Of a DNA stretch of 64,000 nt, positions 33,772 through 41,945 are shown one piece after another (position 1 is the first letter of the stretch; every line of letters starts with the position of its first letter). The position numbers were made by a program, and so were the translations under genes. This DNA comes from Dyadobacter sp. CY343. GTDB taxonomy: Bacteria > Bacteroidota > Bacteroidia > Cytophagales > Spirosomataceae. The DNA is taken from positions 186,001-250,000 of the forward strand of contig NZ_JAJUXK010000006.1 in the NCBI RefSeq assembly GCF_021390335.1, written 5' to 3'. The notes under the pieces were generated by a model. The model saw only the letters and a list, made by a program, of their open reading frames with translations, did no database searches and was not told where the DNA came from.

Positions 33772-36493
33772 AAAAGAATTTTTCCCGCCACGTCCGATAA
33801 TAAACCCCACCATTTATGCTTACGAATTGGTTGGCGTGGCTACGCACAAGGGTTTACTCAAAATCGGTTTCACCGACCGTAATGCGCAACAACGCATAAA
33901 AGAGCAGCTGGGAACGGCTGCCATTCAATACAAAATTGTATTTGAAGAATCGGCTATGAAGCGTGACGGTAGTTCTTTTACTGACCACGAGGTTCACCGG
34001 TTGTTGAGAGAATGGAAAGTAGTTAACGAAAGTGGAGAATGGTTTAAATGCACCTTAAACGACTTGCGTAGAGCCATTCATCAAATTAAAACAGGCGAAA
34101 AAACAGAAGAGAACAGAGTACTTACTTTCGGTATGCGGCCCGAGCAGGAAACAGCCGTAGATAAGACCATTGCTTATTTCAGGAGTTTCAAGAAAGAAAA
34201 CAAAGACAGAACGCCCCATTTCCTTTGGAACGCCAAAATGCGCTTCGGAAAAACCTTTGCAAGTTACCAATTGGCAAAAAAAATGGGTTGGAAAAAAGTG
34301 TTGGTCCTTACATTCAAACCAGCCGTTGAAGATGCCTGGAAAGAAGATTTATTATCACACGTGGATTTTGAAGGTTGGCAGTTTTATTCCAAACACGAAG
34401 GTGAATTTGAGGAGAAAAATATTGACTTCAAAAAGCCATTGGTTTGTTTCGGGTCGTTTCAAGATTATCTGGGAAAGAACACCAACACAGGCGGTATAAA
34501 GACAAAAAATGAATGGGTACACGCCACGGTTTGGGATTGTATCATTTTTGATGAGTACCATTATGGTGCCTGGCGAGAAAATGCAAGAGATCTGTTTGGA
34601 AAGGATTTAGAAGCCGAAAAAGAAATAGAAGAATATAAGAAAATAGAAAAGAATGGATTTTCTGAGGAAGACAAAGTTGAACATTTAGAAGAGATTATAC
34701 CGATCAGTACCAATCACTATTTGTATTTATCGGGCACTCCGTTTAGGGCAATTAGTTCAGGAGAATTTATTGAAGAACAAATTTTCAATTGGACGTACTC
34801 GGACGAACAAAGAGCCAAAGAAAATTGGGACGATTCAAAAGGTCCAAATCCGTATGCATCCTTGCCCAGAATGGTAATGCTTACGTATCAACTACCTGAT
34901 TCCATTCGCCAAATTGCAATGCAAGGCGAATTCGATGGGTTTGACTTAAACATTTTCTTCTCGGCCGAAGGCGAAGGACACAAAGCACGTTTCAAATACG
35001 AAGATGAAGTACAAAAGTGGTTGGATTTAATTCGGGGTTCTTTCAGTGAAACCACTGTTGACAATCTGAAAATGGGTGCAAAGAAACCACCTTTACCATT
35101 TTCTCACGCTCCTTTGCTCAGAGTGCTAAATCATACTTTTTGGTTTTTGCCTACCGTTGCTGCCTGCAACGCAATGGCAAGTTTATTGGAAAAACGACAA
35201 AATACCTTTTACAATGACTATAAAGTAGTAGTTGCCGCTGGAACACAGGCTGGTGTTGGTATCGAAGCATTGCCGCCCGTTTTGGCTGCAATGACTGATA
35301 ATCCATTGGAATCAAAAACAATTACGCTGTCCTGTGGCAAACTCACCACTGGTGTGTCAGTAAAACCCTGGACAGGCATTTTTATGCTACGTAATTCTTC
35401 CAGTCCTGAAACTTACTTTCAGGCAGCTTTTCGGGTGCAAACACCTTGGGTTATAAAAAACCCGGATAGTAAATCGCCCAACAAGGAAGTAATCCTCAAA
35501 GAAGAGTGCTATGTGTTTGATTTTGCTCCTGACCGGGCATTACGTCAAATTGCAGATTACAGCTGTCGACTTAATATAAATGAGTCCAACCCTGAGTCAA
35601 AAGTTGCTGAATTTATCAATTTCTTACCTGTGCTCGCCTACGACGGCAGCTCCATGAGACAAGTTGATGCCGCAGGAATTTTGGATATGGCAATGAGTGG
35701 TACCACAGCAACACTTTTGGCAAGACGCTGGGAAAGTGCTTTGCTCGTGAATGTGGACAACAATACGCTTGCCCGCTTGATGGCCAACCAAGAGGCAATG
35801 AAAGCCCTGATGAATATTGAGGGTTTCAGAAACTTAAACCAGGAGATTGAGACAATCATCAATAAATCGGAGGCGGTTAAAAAAGCAAAAAAGGACGCGA
35901 ATGACCGAGAATTGACCAAGAAAGAGAAAAAAGAACTTTCGGACCAAGAGAAAGAATACAAAAGCCTAAGAAAACAGATTCAGGATAAGCTTATCAAGTT
36001 TGCTACTCGTGTCCCTGTATTTATGTATTTGACAGATTTTCGTGAACATGCATTAAAAGACATAATCACACAATTAGAACCAGGATTATTCAGGAAAGTA
36101 ACTGGCTTGGTTGTAAGGGATTTTGAATTATTGGTAAGTCTTGGCGTTTTCAATTCAGCATTGATGAATGATGCTGTGTACAAATTCAAACGCTATGAAG
36201 ATGCGAGTTTGGAATACATTGGTATCAGCAGACACAGCGGTAAGGACGTTGGCCTATTTGACACTGTACTTAGTCGAAAGGATTATGAAGAGAGTTTTGA
36301 AAATATACCAAAATCAATAAATGAATACGCTCTTGTAGTAGCGAATAGTAACATTTTAAAAGTTCCCAAAGGTTCTATTGGAACAGTAGTTCACGTTTAT
36401 GAAAATAAAGACGCCTATGAAGTTGAATTTCTGGTAAATGATTCAAGTGTAGTTGAAACGGTATCAAGTAACCAAATAGAAGAAAGACAGTAA
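33764..36493 (+). CDS. Restriction subunit: GIY-YIG-like nuclease, SF2 helicase and DUF4926-like tail
   Basis: 909 residues from the ATG at 33764; a GTG at 33755 is possible. Residues 15-105 resemble a T5orf172/GIY-YIG nuclease (IYAYELVGVATHKGLLKIGF, EVHRLLREW, GEWFKC). The SF2 helicase follows: Q motif MRPEQ (124-128), a shortened Walker A MRFGKT (159-164), DEYH box (DCIIFDEYHYG) and LYLSGTPFR. The last 55 residues (ILKVPKGSIGTVVHVYENKD, YEVEFLV) look like DUF4926, normally a free-standing small protein. The subunit should translocate on and cut unmethylated DNA. The DUF6883-like gene follows by 1 bp. Confidence 0.82.
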   Translation: MSKKEFFPPRPIINPTIYAYELVGVATHKGLLKIGFTDRNAQQRIKEQLGTAAIQYKIVFEESAMKRDGSSFTDHEVHRLLREWKVVNESGEWFKCTLNDLRRAIHQIKTGEKTEENRVLTFGMRPEQETAVDKTIAYFRSFKKENKDRTPHFLWNAKMRFGKTFASYQLAKKMGWKKVLVLTFKPAVEDAWKEDLLSHVDFEGWQFYSKHEGEFEEKNIDFKKPLVCFGSFQDYLGKNTNTGGIKTKNEWVHATVWDCIIFDEYHYGAWRENARDLFGKDLEAEKEIEEYKKIEKNGFSEEDKVEHLEEIIPISTNHYLYLSGTPFRAISSGEFIEEQIFNWTYSDEQRAKENWDDSKGPNPYASLPRMVMLTYQLPDSIRQIAMQGEFDGFDLNIFFSAEGEGHKARFKYEDEVQKWLDLIRGSFSETTVDNLKMGAKKPPLPFSHAPLLRVLNHTFWFLPTVAACNAMASLLEKRQNTFYNDYKVVVAAGTQAGVGIEALPPVLAAMTDNPLESKTITLSCGKLTTGVSVKPWTGIFMLRNSSSPETYFQAAFRVQTPWVIKNPDSKSPNKEVILKEECYVFDFAPDRALRQIADYSCRLNINESNPESKVAEFINFLPVLAYDGSSMRQVDAAGILDMAMSGTTATLLARRWESALLVNVDNNTLARLMANQEAMKALMNIEGFRNLNQEIETIINKSEAVKKAKKDANDRELTKKEKKELSDQEKEYKSLRKQIQDKLIKFATRVPVFMYLTDFREHALKDIITQLEPGLFRKVTGLVVRDFELLVSLGVFNSALMNDAVYKFKRYEDASLEYIGISRHSGKDVGLFDTVLSRKDYEESFENIPKSINEYALVVANSNILKVPKGSIGTVVHVYENKDAYEVEFLVNDSSVVETVSSNQIEERQ

Positions 36494-36494
36494 A

Positions 36495-36830
36495 ATGAAG
36501 ATACCTAATAACGACCAATCTTTTGTAGCTGACCGAAAAATAACGGAGTACTTGCTGAGTGATACACACGAAATTGGGAAGCACAAGGCAGACTTTTTCA
36601 AGCGTTTCGGTTTTAAAATATCCGATCTACACACGTTCAAAAGTGCGCTAATGCAACATTCTATTGATAGAGACATTGAAAAAACGAATAATTCAGACCA
36701 TGGAGTCAGGTATGAATTAAAATGTGAAATCAAAACACCTGACGAACGAAATCCTTGTGTAGTGACAGTTTGGATTGTGGAGAAAGGTCAGGAAGATCCA
36801 AGATTCATAACCGCATACCCGGGAAAATAA
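36495..36830 (+). CDS. DUF6883-like protein
   Basis: 111 residues. MKIPNNDQSFVADRKITEYL with DTHEIGKHKADFFKRFGF and the C-terminal VVTVWIVEKGQEDPRFITAY fits DUF6883. Genes for this family are often found beside DUF4926 genes as possible toxin-antitoxin-like pairs. Here the DUF4926-like part is the tail of the upstream helicase, whose stop is 1 bp before this start. No function is established. It is the last gene of the restriction operon. Confidence 0.78.
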   Translation: MKIPNNDQSFVADRKITEYLLSDTHEIGKHKADFFKRFGFKISDLHTFKSALMQHSIDRDIEKTNNSDHGVRYELKCEIKTPDERNPCVVTVWIVEKGQEDPRFITAYPGK

Positions 36831-36880
36831 ATACTGACCGAACTTTCATAACAGACTTCGAAATTCTAAATGCCAGAATT

Positions 36881-37234
36881 CTAGAAGATGCCTTCAGTCC
36901 TCCCTGGCAATTCAATGGAGTAGTTCATCCATTCCAGTGCCTCGGAACTGACAAGGGCAAAATCCTTCCCTTCCCAATATTCTTTATTTTCTGCAGGGAG
37001 TTCATTATAGTGCAGCCAATGATCGGTTACAAAATCAACTATGCGAGGAAAGGCGCTCTTGGAATAGTTAACTAGTTGATCAGCGGACATGTGCCACGAT
37101 ATTTGTGCTCCGAGCCTTAAAACGACATGAATTACATGCAGCTCTGGGCTCATATCCACCTTATAAAAATATTGCAGATCTAGGCCATCCCGATCAGGGT
37201 TAATTCGACGACAGTTAGTAAATGTTATTTTCAT
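36881..37234 (-). CDS. Hypothetical protein (117 aa)
   Basis: 117 residues. The sequence reads as a folded soluble protein (MKITFTNCRRINPDRDGLDL, ELHVIHVVLRLGAQISWHMS, LHYNELPAENKEYWEGKDFA). A rival frame on the plus strand (36755-37075) looks unlike protein. There is no known family. It is downstream of the CHAT gene on the same strand with a 96-bp gap, so it may be a third product of that module or independent. Confidence 0.6.
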   Translation of the reverse strand: MKITFTNCRRINPDRDGLDLQYFYKVDMSPELHVIHVVLRLGAQISWHMSADQLVNYSKSAFPRIVDFVTDHWLHYNELPAENKEYWEGKDFALVSSEALEWMNYSIELPGRTEGIF

Positions 37235-37330
37235 CTTAAGTTTGGATTTTAAATTAGAATATCAGGCACTTATCATTTAAGGATGAGTAAAGTCGCTCTA
37301 AATTAACGCCTTGCATTACTATTAGGTAGC

Positions 37331-38377
37331 CTAGGAGTTTGGATTAAGCTCTGGCTCCACTAGAAATATCTGATCAGCATTTAACCCCTCTTTCACAAAC
37401 AGCTCAGGAGTATCCTCTTCTCCAATTTCTTCCAGCATCAAAGCGGCCCTTGCCTGGTCAAATGCTCTCTTTACGGAAAGTCCGAAACCGATCGACGAGT
37501 AAAACTGAGATGCAAATATCCTTGCAGCATCGTCCCCAATACTTGTACTCATTCCGATCGCTGCATCAACGTATTGGGATACAGCCTCCGCCTGAGTGAA
37601 CGAATAACAAGTGTTGAAAAAAACTAGTCTGACTTTATCACTTGATGTAACGATTACCTGGACGATCGCTTCTTTGCTTACAAACTTGGCTGTACCATCA
37701 GGATTTAAAACTACAATCTGATCTGAATTAGAGCCATGGCCACTGAAATGAATAATTGTCGGATCAAGCTCGTTGATCGCTTGCAAGATATCTCCAGTGC
37801 GAATAGCCCAGCGAGTTTCCAGCTTCACTGAATCGCGATGTCTCGCTTTTTTGATCATTTCATTGATCTCTCGCGCTTCTTCGTCAAGACGCAATTGCTG
37901 TTGGTCAACGGGATTCGAGGCCAAGAAAAGAACTGTGACACTTTGGGGCAGCCGTTCCAATTGGTCCAACCTGGAAGATACGGTTGAGTGGAGGCGGTCA
38001 TGTTTGGCCAAAGCAGCATTCATTTTATTGATCTGGTCCTGATTCGTTCGTGCTGTTTTTTTCTGGATGCTTTCTTCTTCCTTGTGAATCTTTCGTTGCT
38101 CCCCACTCAGTTCTTTTTGTTTTTGCGTCAGTTTGGAATCTATGCCAGACAGTTTTTTTTCAGTTGAAGCATGATCATTCCGAAACCGGGCAATTTCATT
38201 CATTCGCGACCTAACCGTGCTTGGACTAGATGCTCGTGCCAAGGCCTGGCTAGACGTGTTGATTTTACCGAGGAGCTCAGCTATTTTCTTGACCTCCCTT
38301 GCCCGCTCTTGCTGCAAGCGCGCGACTTCATCGCTTTTTCTCTGGGCATTACTGTGATAGGTATCTATAAGTGCCAT
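37331..38377 (-). CDS. CHAT-domain (caspase-like) protease with N-terminal coiled coil
   Basis: 348 residues. Residues 1-140 are almost wholly charged heptad-like coiled coil (ERAREVKKIAELLGKINTSS, LTQKQKELSGEQRKIHKEEE). The CHAT domain starts at VTVLFLASNPVDQQQLRLDE (147). The catalytic dyad is clear: His214 in IIHFSGHGSNSD and Cys257 in LVFFNTCYSF. CHAT proteases act as death or immune effectors in several bacterial defence systems. No recognition domain is fused, so sensing must come from the coil or from partner genes. It is 117 bp downstream of the DUF2188-like gene on the same strand. Confidence 0.88.
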   Translation of the reverse strand: MALIDTYHSNAQRKSDEVARLQQERAREVKKIAELLGKINTSSQALARASSPSTVRSRMNEIARFRNDHASTEKKLSGIDSKLTQKQKELSGEQRKIHKEEESIQKKTARTNQDQINKMNAALAKHDRLHSTVSSRLDQLERLPQSVTVLFLASNPVDQQQLRLDEEAREINEMIKKARHRDSVKLETRWAIRTGDILQAINELDPTIIHFSGHGSNSDQIVVLNPDGTAKFVSKEAIVQVIVTSSDKVRLVFFNTCYSFTQAEAVSQYVDAAIGMSTSIGDDAARIFASQFYSSIGFGLSVKRAFDQARAALMLEEIGEEDTPELFVKEGLNADQIFLVEPELNPNS

Positions 38378-38494
38378 TATACATTTATGTTAGATGTTTA
38401 TATCCTATCGCATATAGATTTGAATCTCCAGGCGATAATAGTTGGTATAAAATGCTATAAAAGAGTGATGCGTTTGAGCACCACTCCATATATT

Positions 38495-38716
38495 TCACCC
38501 CTCAGGAGGGAAAGGATCATTGCCATAACTGTCCCGGCCACGAATCTGACCATTCCTTCCGTGAATCAACATTTCCGAACCCTGATTTGTTGCTATCTCA
38601 CGTGCACGTTGAATTGCTTCCGCTTGTGTATCGGTCACAACTGTTACACGGGAATTACCCTCTCCTCTTACGCCCCAATTTCCGTTGTGGGGAACAACAT
38701 GCTGGTTTTTTCCCAT
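38495..38716 (-). CDS. DUF2188-like protein
   Basis: 73 residues from the ATG at 38716 (MGKNQHVVPHNGNWGVRGEG). HVVPHNGNWGVRGEGNSRVT, then AEAIQRAREIATNQGSEMLIHGRNGQIRGRDSYG, is the DUF2188 pattern of unknown function. A longer frame starting at 38773 overlaps the small gene upstream and is rejected. It begins 1 bp after the stop of the 36-residue peptide gene and precedes the CHAT gene, so the three probably form one transcript. Confidence 0.82.
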   Translation of the reverse strand: MGKNQHVVPHNGNWGVRGEGNSRVTVVTDTQAEAIQRAREIATNQGSEMLIHGRNGQIRGRDSYGNDPFPPEG

Positions 38717-38717
38717 C

Positions 38718-38828
38718 TTAACTTGACTTTTTAACTGTTTGAACAAATGTTGTGCTCTTGTGAGTCTTTGCATAAGCGGCAGTTACGAACTTGCCAGTCT
38801 TTGCGCTTTTTATTACCTTCCTTGCCAT
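38718..38828 (-). CDS. Basic 36-residue peptide (MARKVIKSAKTG type)
   Basis: 36 residues, starting MARKVIKSAKTGKFVTAAYA and ending VQTVKKSS, with nine Lys and one Arg and no acidic residue. It is preceded by a perfect Shine-Dalgarno sequence, AGGAGG (38840-38835), six bases from the ATG, which is rare in this phylum and supports translation. It is joined to the DUF2188-like gene by 1 bp. I have seen similar small ORFs beside DUF2188-type genes but know no function. The charge would suit nucleic-acid binding, or a protease substrate. Confidence 0.72.
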   Translation of the reverse strand: MARKVIKSAKTGKFVTAAYAKTHKSTTFVQTVKKSS

Positions 38829-39065
38829 TGTACACCTCCTTTCGTTAATATGATCTTTCGTACACAACCATGAGAGCAATAGATTAGTTCAACTTTATAG
38901 TTGATATTTTAGTTATTTTAGTAAATAGTTTAAACTTTAAAGGTATTCTATATAAGTTTGGCCATTTTTCAAGAATTCATCAAAGTTATTTCTACGAAAA
39001 TCCACTATAAAGTTGCATATTTACCCAACATGGTCAGCAAAAACCACTTAATCACCAAAATTTTA

Positions 39066-39073
39066 TATATTTG
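39066..39073 (+). promoter_or_regulatory. Candidate -7 box at the start of the MqsR-like toxin gene
   Basis: TATATTTG fits the consensus but overlaps the GTG start codon at 39073, and no TTG is found at the right distance. If used, translation would begin further in, for example at the GTG at 39091. Confidence 0.3.
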
Positions 39074-39423
39074 TGGCATCACAGGTTGAAGTGGAACAAT
39101 TTTTACGAGAGTTCTTTGTTAAGTATAAAATATTTAACATTCTGTTTATCGAGAGAACTAATCCAAAAAATGCTCAAACCCTTTTACTGCTGGAAATATC
39201 ACCAGCAAAACGTCGGACTATAATTGAATCACTCACATTCAAGGACTATGTTGCTGGTCCGCTAGATGATACTCTATACGGTGGTTCAAGTTTATGGGTA
39301 TTTGGTAAAGCCCACCAAAAAGAAGAGTTGTACGTTAAGATTTCGCTGGGAAGACCAAATTCAAACGTGCTCTGCATATCATTTCACATAGCTGAATACA
39401 GCATGTCCTATCCATTTAAATGA
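39073..39423 (+). CDS. MqsR-like type II toxin
   Basis: 116 residues from a GTG at 39073. The C-terminal half LTFKDYVAGPLDDTLYGGSS, WVFGKAHQKEELYVKISLGR and VLCISFHIAEYSMSYPFK matches an MqsR-family toxin type in which GxxWVFGK and YvKISLGrP are conserved. MqsR is an RNase of the RelE fold. The start is uncertain, since a second GTG at 39091 would remove six residues. Its stop overlaps the start of the antitoxin gene by 4 bp (ATGA). This toxin-before-antitoxin order is typical of mqsRA and higBA. Confidence 0.75.
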   Translation: MASQVEVEQFLREFFVKYKIFNILFIERTNPKNAQTLLLLEISPAKRRTIIESLTFKDYVAGPLDDTLYGGSSLWVFGKAHQKEELYVKISLGRPNSNVLCISFHIAEYSMSYPFK

Positions 39424-40505
39424 ACATCATGGAAAGTCCTATTACAGGTAAAGAAATGCAAGTGCGACGGGAAGTCGCCGCTTTATCGTTTAGAAAAGAA
39501 GAATTTAAAATTATTAGCCATTATTACTTTTGCGAAGACTCGGGGGAGAAATTCACCAATGATAACCTGGATAACTTAAATCTCAATCAAGTATACAATC
39601 AATATCGCGAGAAATATGGAATTCCGTTTCCTGACGAAATTCGACAGTTGAGGACAATGTATGATGTTTCAGCAAGCAAGATGTCGGAAATACTTGGTTT
39701 GGGACCAAATTCATTTCGGCTCTATGAAGCTGGTGAAATGCCATCTGTCGCTATTGGGAGATTGCTTCTGTCAATAAAGCAACCTGCCCAATTTATAAAG
39801 CAGGTCAAGGCTAGTTCACATCTTTTAACACCAAAAGAAACCGATAGATTGCTAAGAAAGGGTGAGTCGCTCATGATCGATCAAAAAAATCATGAATGGG
39901 ATATAATATTGACCGACAAGATTTTCGAAAGCTCCCAACCTTGTGAATACAATGGATATCGAGTTCCAGATTTACACAAAATATCAAACATGATTTGCTA
40001 TTTTAATGATGTAAAACAGATTCAACTTTATAAAACAAAATTGAACAAGCTGCTTTTTTATGCTGATTTCAATTCCTACAAGCTATCTGGATATTCAATG
40101 TCAGGCATGAAATATAGGGCAATTCAATTCGGTCCGGTTCCATCGCACTTTGATAAACTTTACATAAAGTTATGCGACGATGGGCAACTGACAGTCAATG
40201 AAAAGGACTTTGGAAATGGCTACTACGGAGACGAAATCCAAAGTAAATCTGCATTTAACGATTCATATTTTAGCAAGGTGGAGATTAGTATTTTAGAATC
40301 AGTAGCAGAAATGCTTGGTGAATTATCAACAGATGAGATTGTTAAGGAAAGCCACGAAGAAAGTGGTTGGAAAGAGAATCACGAGAGCCGTTCTTTGATT
40401 AGTTATAAATATGCCTTTGAACTAGCAAAGGCAATTAATTGCAAATTTGACATAGCTAGTGATCTCAGCAAAAAAGGTTATGAAATTGAGCATGACAGTA
40501 ATTAG
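39420..40505 (+). CDS. HTH-Panacea domain antitoxin
   Basis: 361 residues. The N-terminal 140 residues resemble an MqsA/HigA-type antitoxin: an initial MESPITGKEMQVRREVAALS segment, then an HTH (IRQLRTMYDVSASKMSEILG, RLYEAGEMPSVAIGRLL). Residues 195-340 are a Panacea/SocA-like (DUF4065) domain (LNKLLFYADFNSYKLSGYSM, KYRAIQFGPVPSHFDKLY). Panacea is known to neutralise many unrelated toxins. It is coupled to the MqsR-like toxin by a 4-bp overlap. A terminator follows at 40592-40620. Confidence 0.85.
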   Translation: MNIMESPITGKEMQVRREVAALSFRKEEFKIISHYYFCEDSGEKFTNDNLDNLNLNQVYNQYREKYGIPFPDEIRQLRTMYDVSASKMSEILGLGPNSFRLYEAGEMPSVAIGRLLLSIKQPAQFIKQVKASSHLLTPKETDRLLRKGESLMIDQKNHEWDIILTDKIFESSQPCEYNGYRVPDLHKISNMICYFNDVKQIQLYKTKLNKLLFYADFNSYKLSGYSMSGMKYRAIQFGPVPSHFDKLYIKLCDDGQLTVNEKDFGNGYYGDEIQSKSAFNDSYFSKVEISILESVAEMLGELSTDEIVKESHEESGWKENHESRSLISYKYAFELAKAINCKFDIASDLSKKGYEIEHDSN

Positions 40506-40591
40506 GATAAAATTCCTAAAGCTCAATTTAATAGGTAATACGAGCTCCGGCAGTATGGTCTTTTAGAAATTGCTCAAAAAATAAATTTAGG

Positions 40592-40620
40592 AAGGGGCTG
40601 GGAAATTCTTAGCCCCTTTT
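40592..40620 (+). terminator. Terminator after the toxin-antitoxin pair
   Basis: Stem AAGGGGCT / AGCCCCTT with an 11-base loop, followed by TTTT. Confidence 0.85.
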
Positions 40621-40757
40621 CATTTCCGTCTACCTAGGTATCCCTGACGACTTACTCGCCACCATAGTACGTTTCCTCAGTAAGGCGCGTACAATGCATT
40701 CTTGTTAACATCACTTGATGGAATGAATTGCAGGATTAACTTCTCCTAAAATACAAA

Positions 40758-41576
40758 TCAACGTAAATACTTGCTTGGATGTTCACGTTGATCTGCTTCC
40801 TTACTCTGATGCGCGTGACTTAAATGCATTCCAATATTAATGTCCAATTTGCGTTGAAGCTCCTTCGCAGTAAAACCCACATCCTGCCCCTTAATCGGCA
40901 CTCCGTGATAGCTGTAACTCGAATACTTCAACTTCCCCTCTTCCATCGTGAACTTACACTCAATCGCCTTCTCTTTCAACCGCCGTTCTAAATCATCCAG
41001 CGAACTACATTTCTTCTTAAAAGCCTCCCTAATAGCCAAGTTTACAAACTTCTGAGCCTCTTTCTGGTTCTCGTCAACGCGCCGTAGTTTCCCTTCTTGC
41101 AGCTTCTCTACCTTACCAAAACCAAGCTCCTGCGTAATCTCCTTACAAATCCTCACATTCCGAGCATAATTGTGCGAAGTCTCCAACGCTTTACTCCCAT
41201 CTGTTGGCACTCGGTTAATGTAAATGTGTATGTGCTTGTGGGGCTTGTCATGATGCTGGTAAACAGCAATCTGGTGATCCCCGGGATCGGCGCCCATTTT
41301 GGTACAATATTGGTTAGCGGCCGCAATCATCTGCTCTTTGGTAGGGTTCTCTCCCGGCTTCCAGCTGAGCGAAGAATGCCACACCGGTCTTTTACACCGG
41401 CTGCCTGCTGCTTCTTGCTGCATTTCCAATGCAATACCTAGTGGATCGAAGGAAACAACATTGTGCAGAAGCAGCAACTCTGATTTCCCTTCAATTTCCT
41501 TCCCGTCCAAACTATATCCGGCTCCATAATTGATCGCCCCAAGGAAGCTAGATCCAATGGTTGTCTTTGCTATCAT
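40758..41576 (-). CDS. mobA: Relaxase/mobilization nuclease
   Basis: 272 residues. The metal-binding triad is His113-x-His115-x-His117 (KPHKHIHIYINRV), and Tyr17 or Tyr21 near the N-terminus (INYGAGYSLDG) is the likely nicking residue. It is of the Bacteroidota MobA/BmgA type, shorter than plasmid relaxases. It should nick the element at oriT and pilot the strand through a helper conjugation apparatus. Its start overlaps the mobC stop by 4 bp. Confidence 0.92.
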   Translation of the reverse strand: MIAKTTIGSSFLGAINYGAGYSLDGKEIEGKSELLLLHNVVSFDPLGIALEMQQEAAGSRCKRPVWHSSLSWKPGENPTKEQMIAAANQYCTKMGADPGDHQIAVYQHHDKPHKHIHIYINRVPTDGSKALETSHNYARNVRICKEITQELGFGKVEKLQEGKLRRVDENQKEAQKFVNLAIREAFKKKCSSLDDLERRLKEKAIECKFTMEEGKLKYSSYSYHGVPIKGQDVGFTAKELQRKLDINIGMHLSHAHQSKEADQREHPSKYLR

Positions 41577-41902
41577 TTTTTCAAAATGCGTTTAAGTTCT
41601 TCCAAGACTTCTGTGATTGGCTTTTCGTAGAAATAGCCTTTGTTAGCGAAGGTGGCCAGCTGATTGAGGTTGGTTCCGATCCCTTGCAGATTCCGTTTTT
41701 CGTCTTTGTCAAACCTGGCTTGAACCGGATGTCCTGTTCCAAGTTTACGCAGATACTCAGACACTGATAGTCCGGCCAGGGTGGCCTTTGATTTGATTTT
41801 ATTGTAGTCCTGCTGCGTGACCCGCAGCGGGATCGTTCTGTTTTTGGTTTCCCTTTTAGCCTGGCTTGGCTGACGGGTTCCTTCATGAGAATTTTCATCC
41901 AT
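41573..41902 (-). CDS. mobC: MobC-like relaxosome accessory protein
   Basis: 109 residues from the ATG at 41902 (MDENSHEGTRQPSQAKRETK). A longer frame to 42058 runs through the oriT-like hairpins and is rejected. The middle RTIPLRVTQQDYNKIKSKATLAGLSVSEYLRK is a ribbon-helix-helix-type MobC motif, followed by GIGTNLNQLATFANKGY, the classical MobC C-terminal motif. It assists the relaxase at oriT. It is translationally coupled to mobA. Confidence 0.88.
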   Translation of the reverse strand: MDENSHEGTRQPSQAKRETKNRTIPLRVTQQDYNKIKSKATLAGLSVSEYLRKLGTGHPVQARFDKDEKRNLQGIGTNLNQLATFANKGYFYEKPITEVLEELKRILKK

Positions 41903-41945
41903 GGCGTTGATGGTTGCTTGTCGATATTGAATGTTGATGGGGTTC

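Noticed and set aside
36755..37075. Rightward 106-codon frame after the DUF6883-like gene
   Set aside because: It begins inside the DUF6883-like gene in another frame and is antisense to a more protein-like leftward frame.
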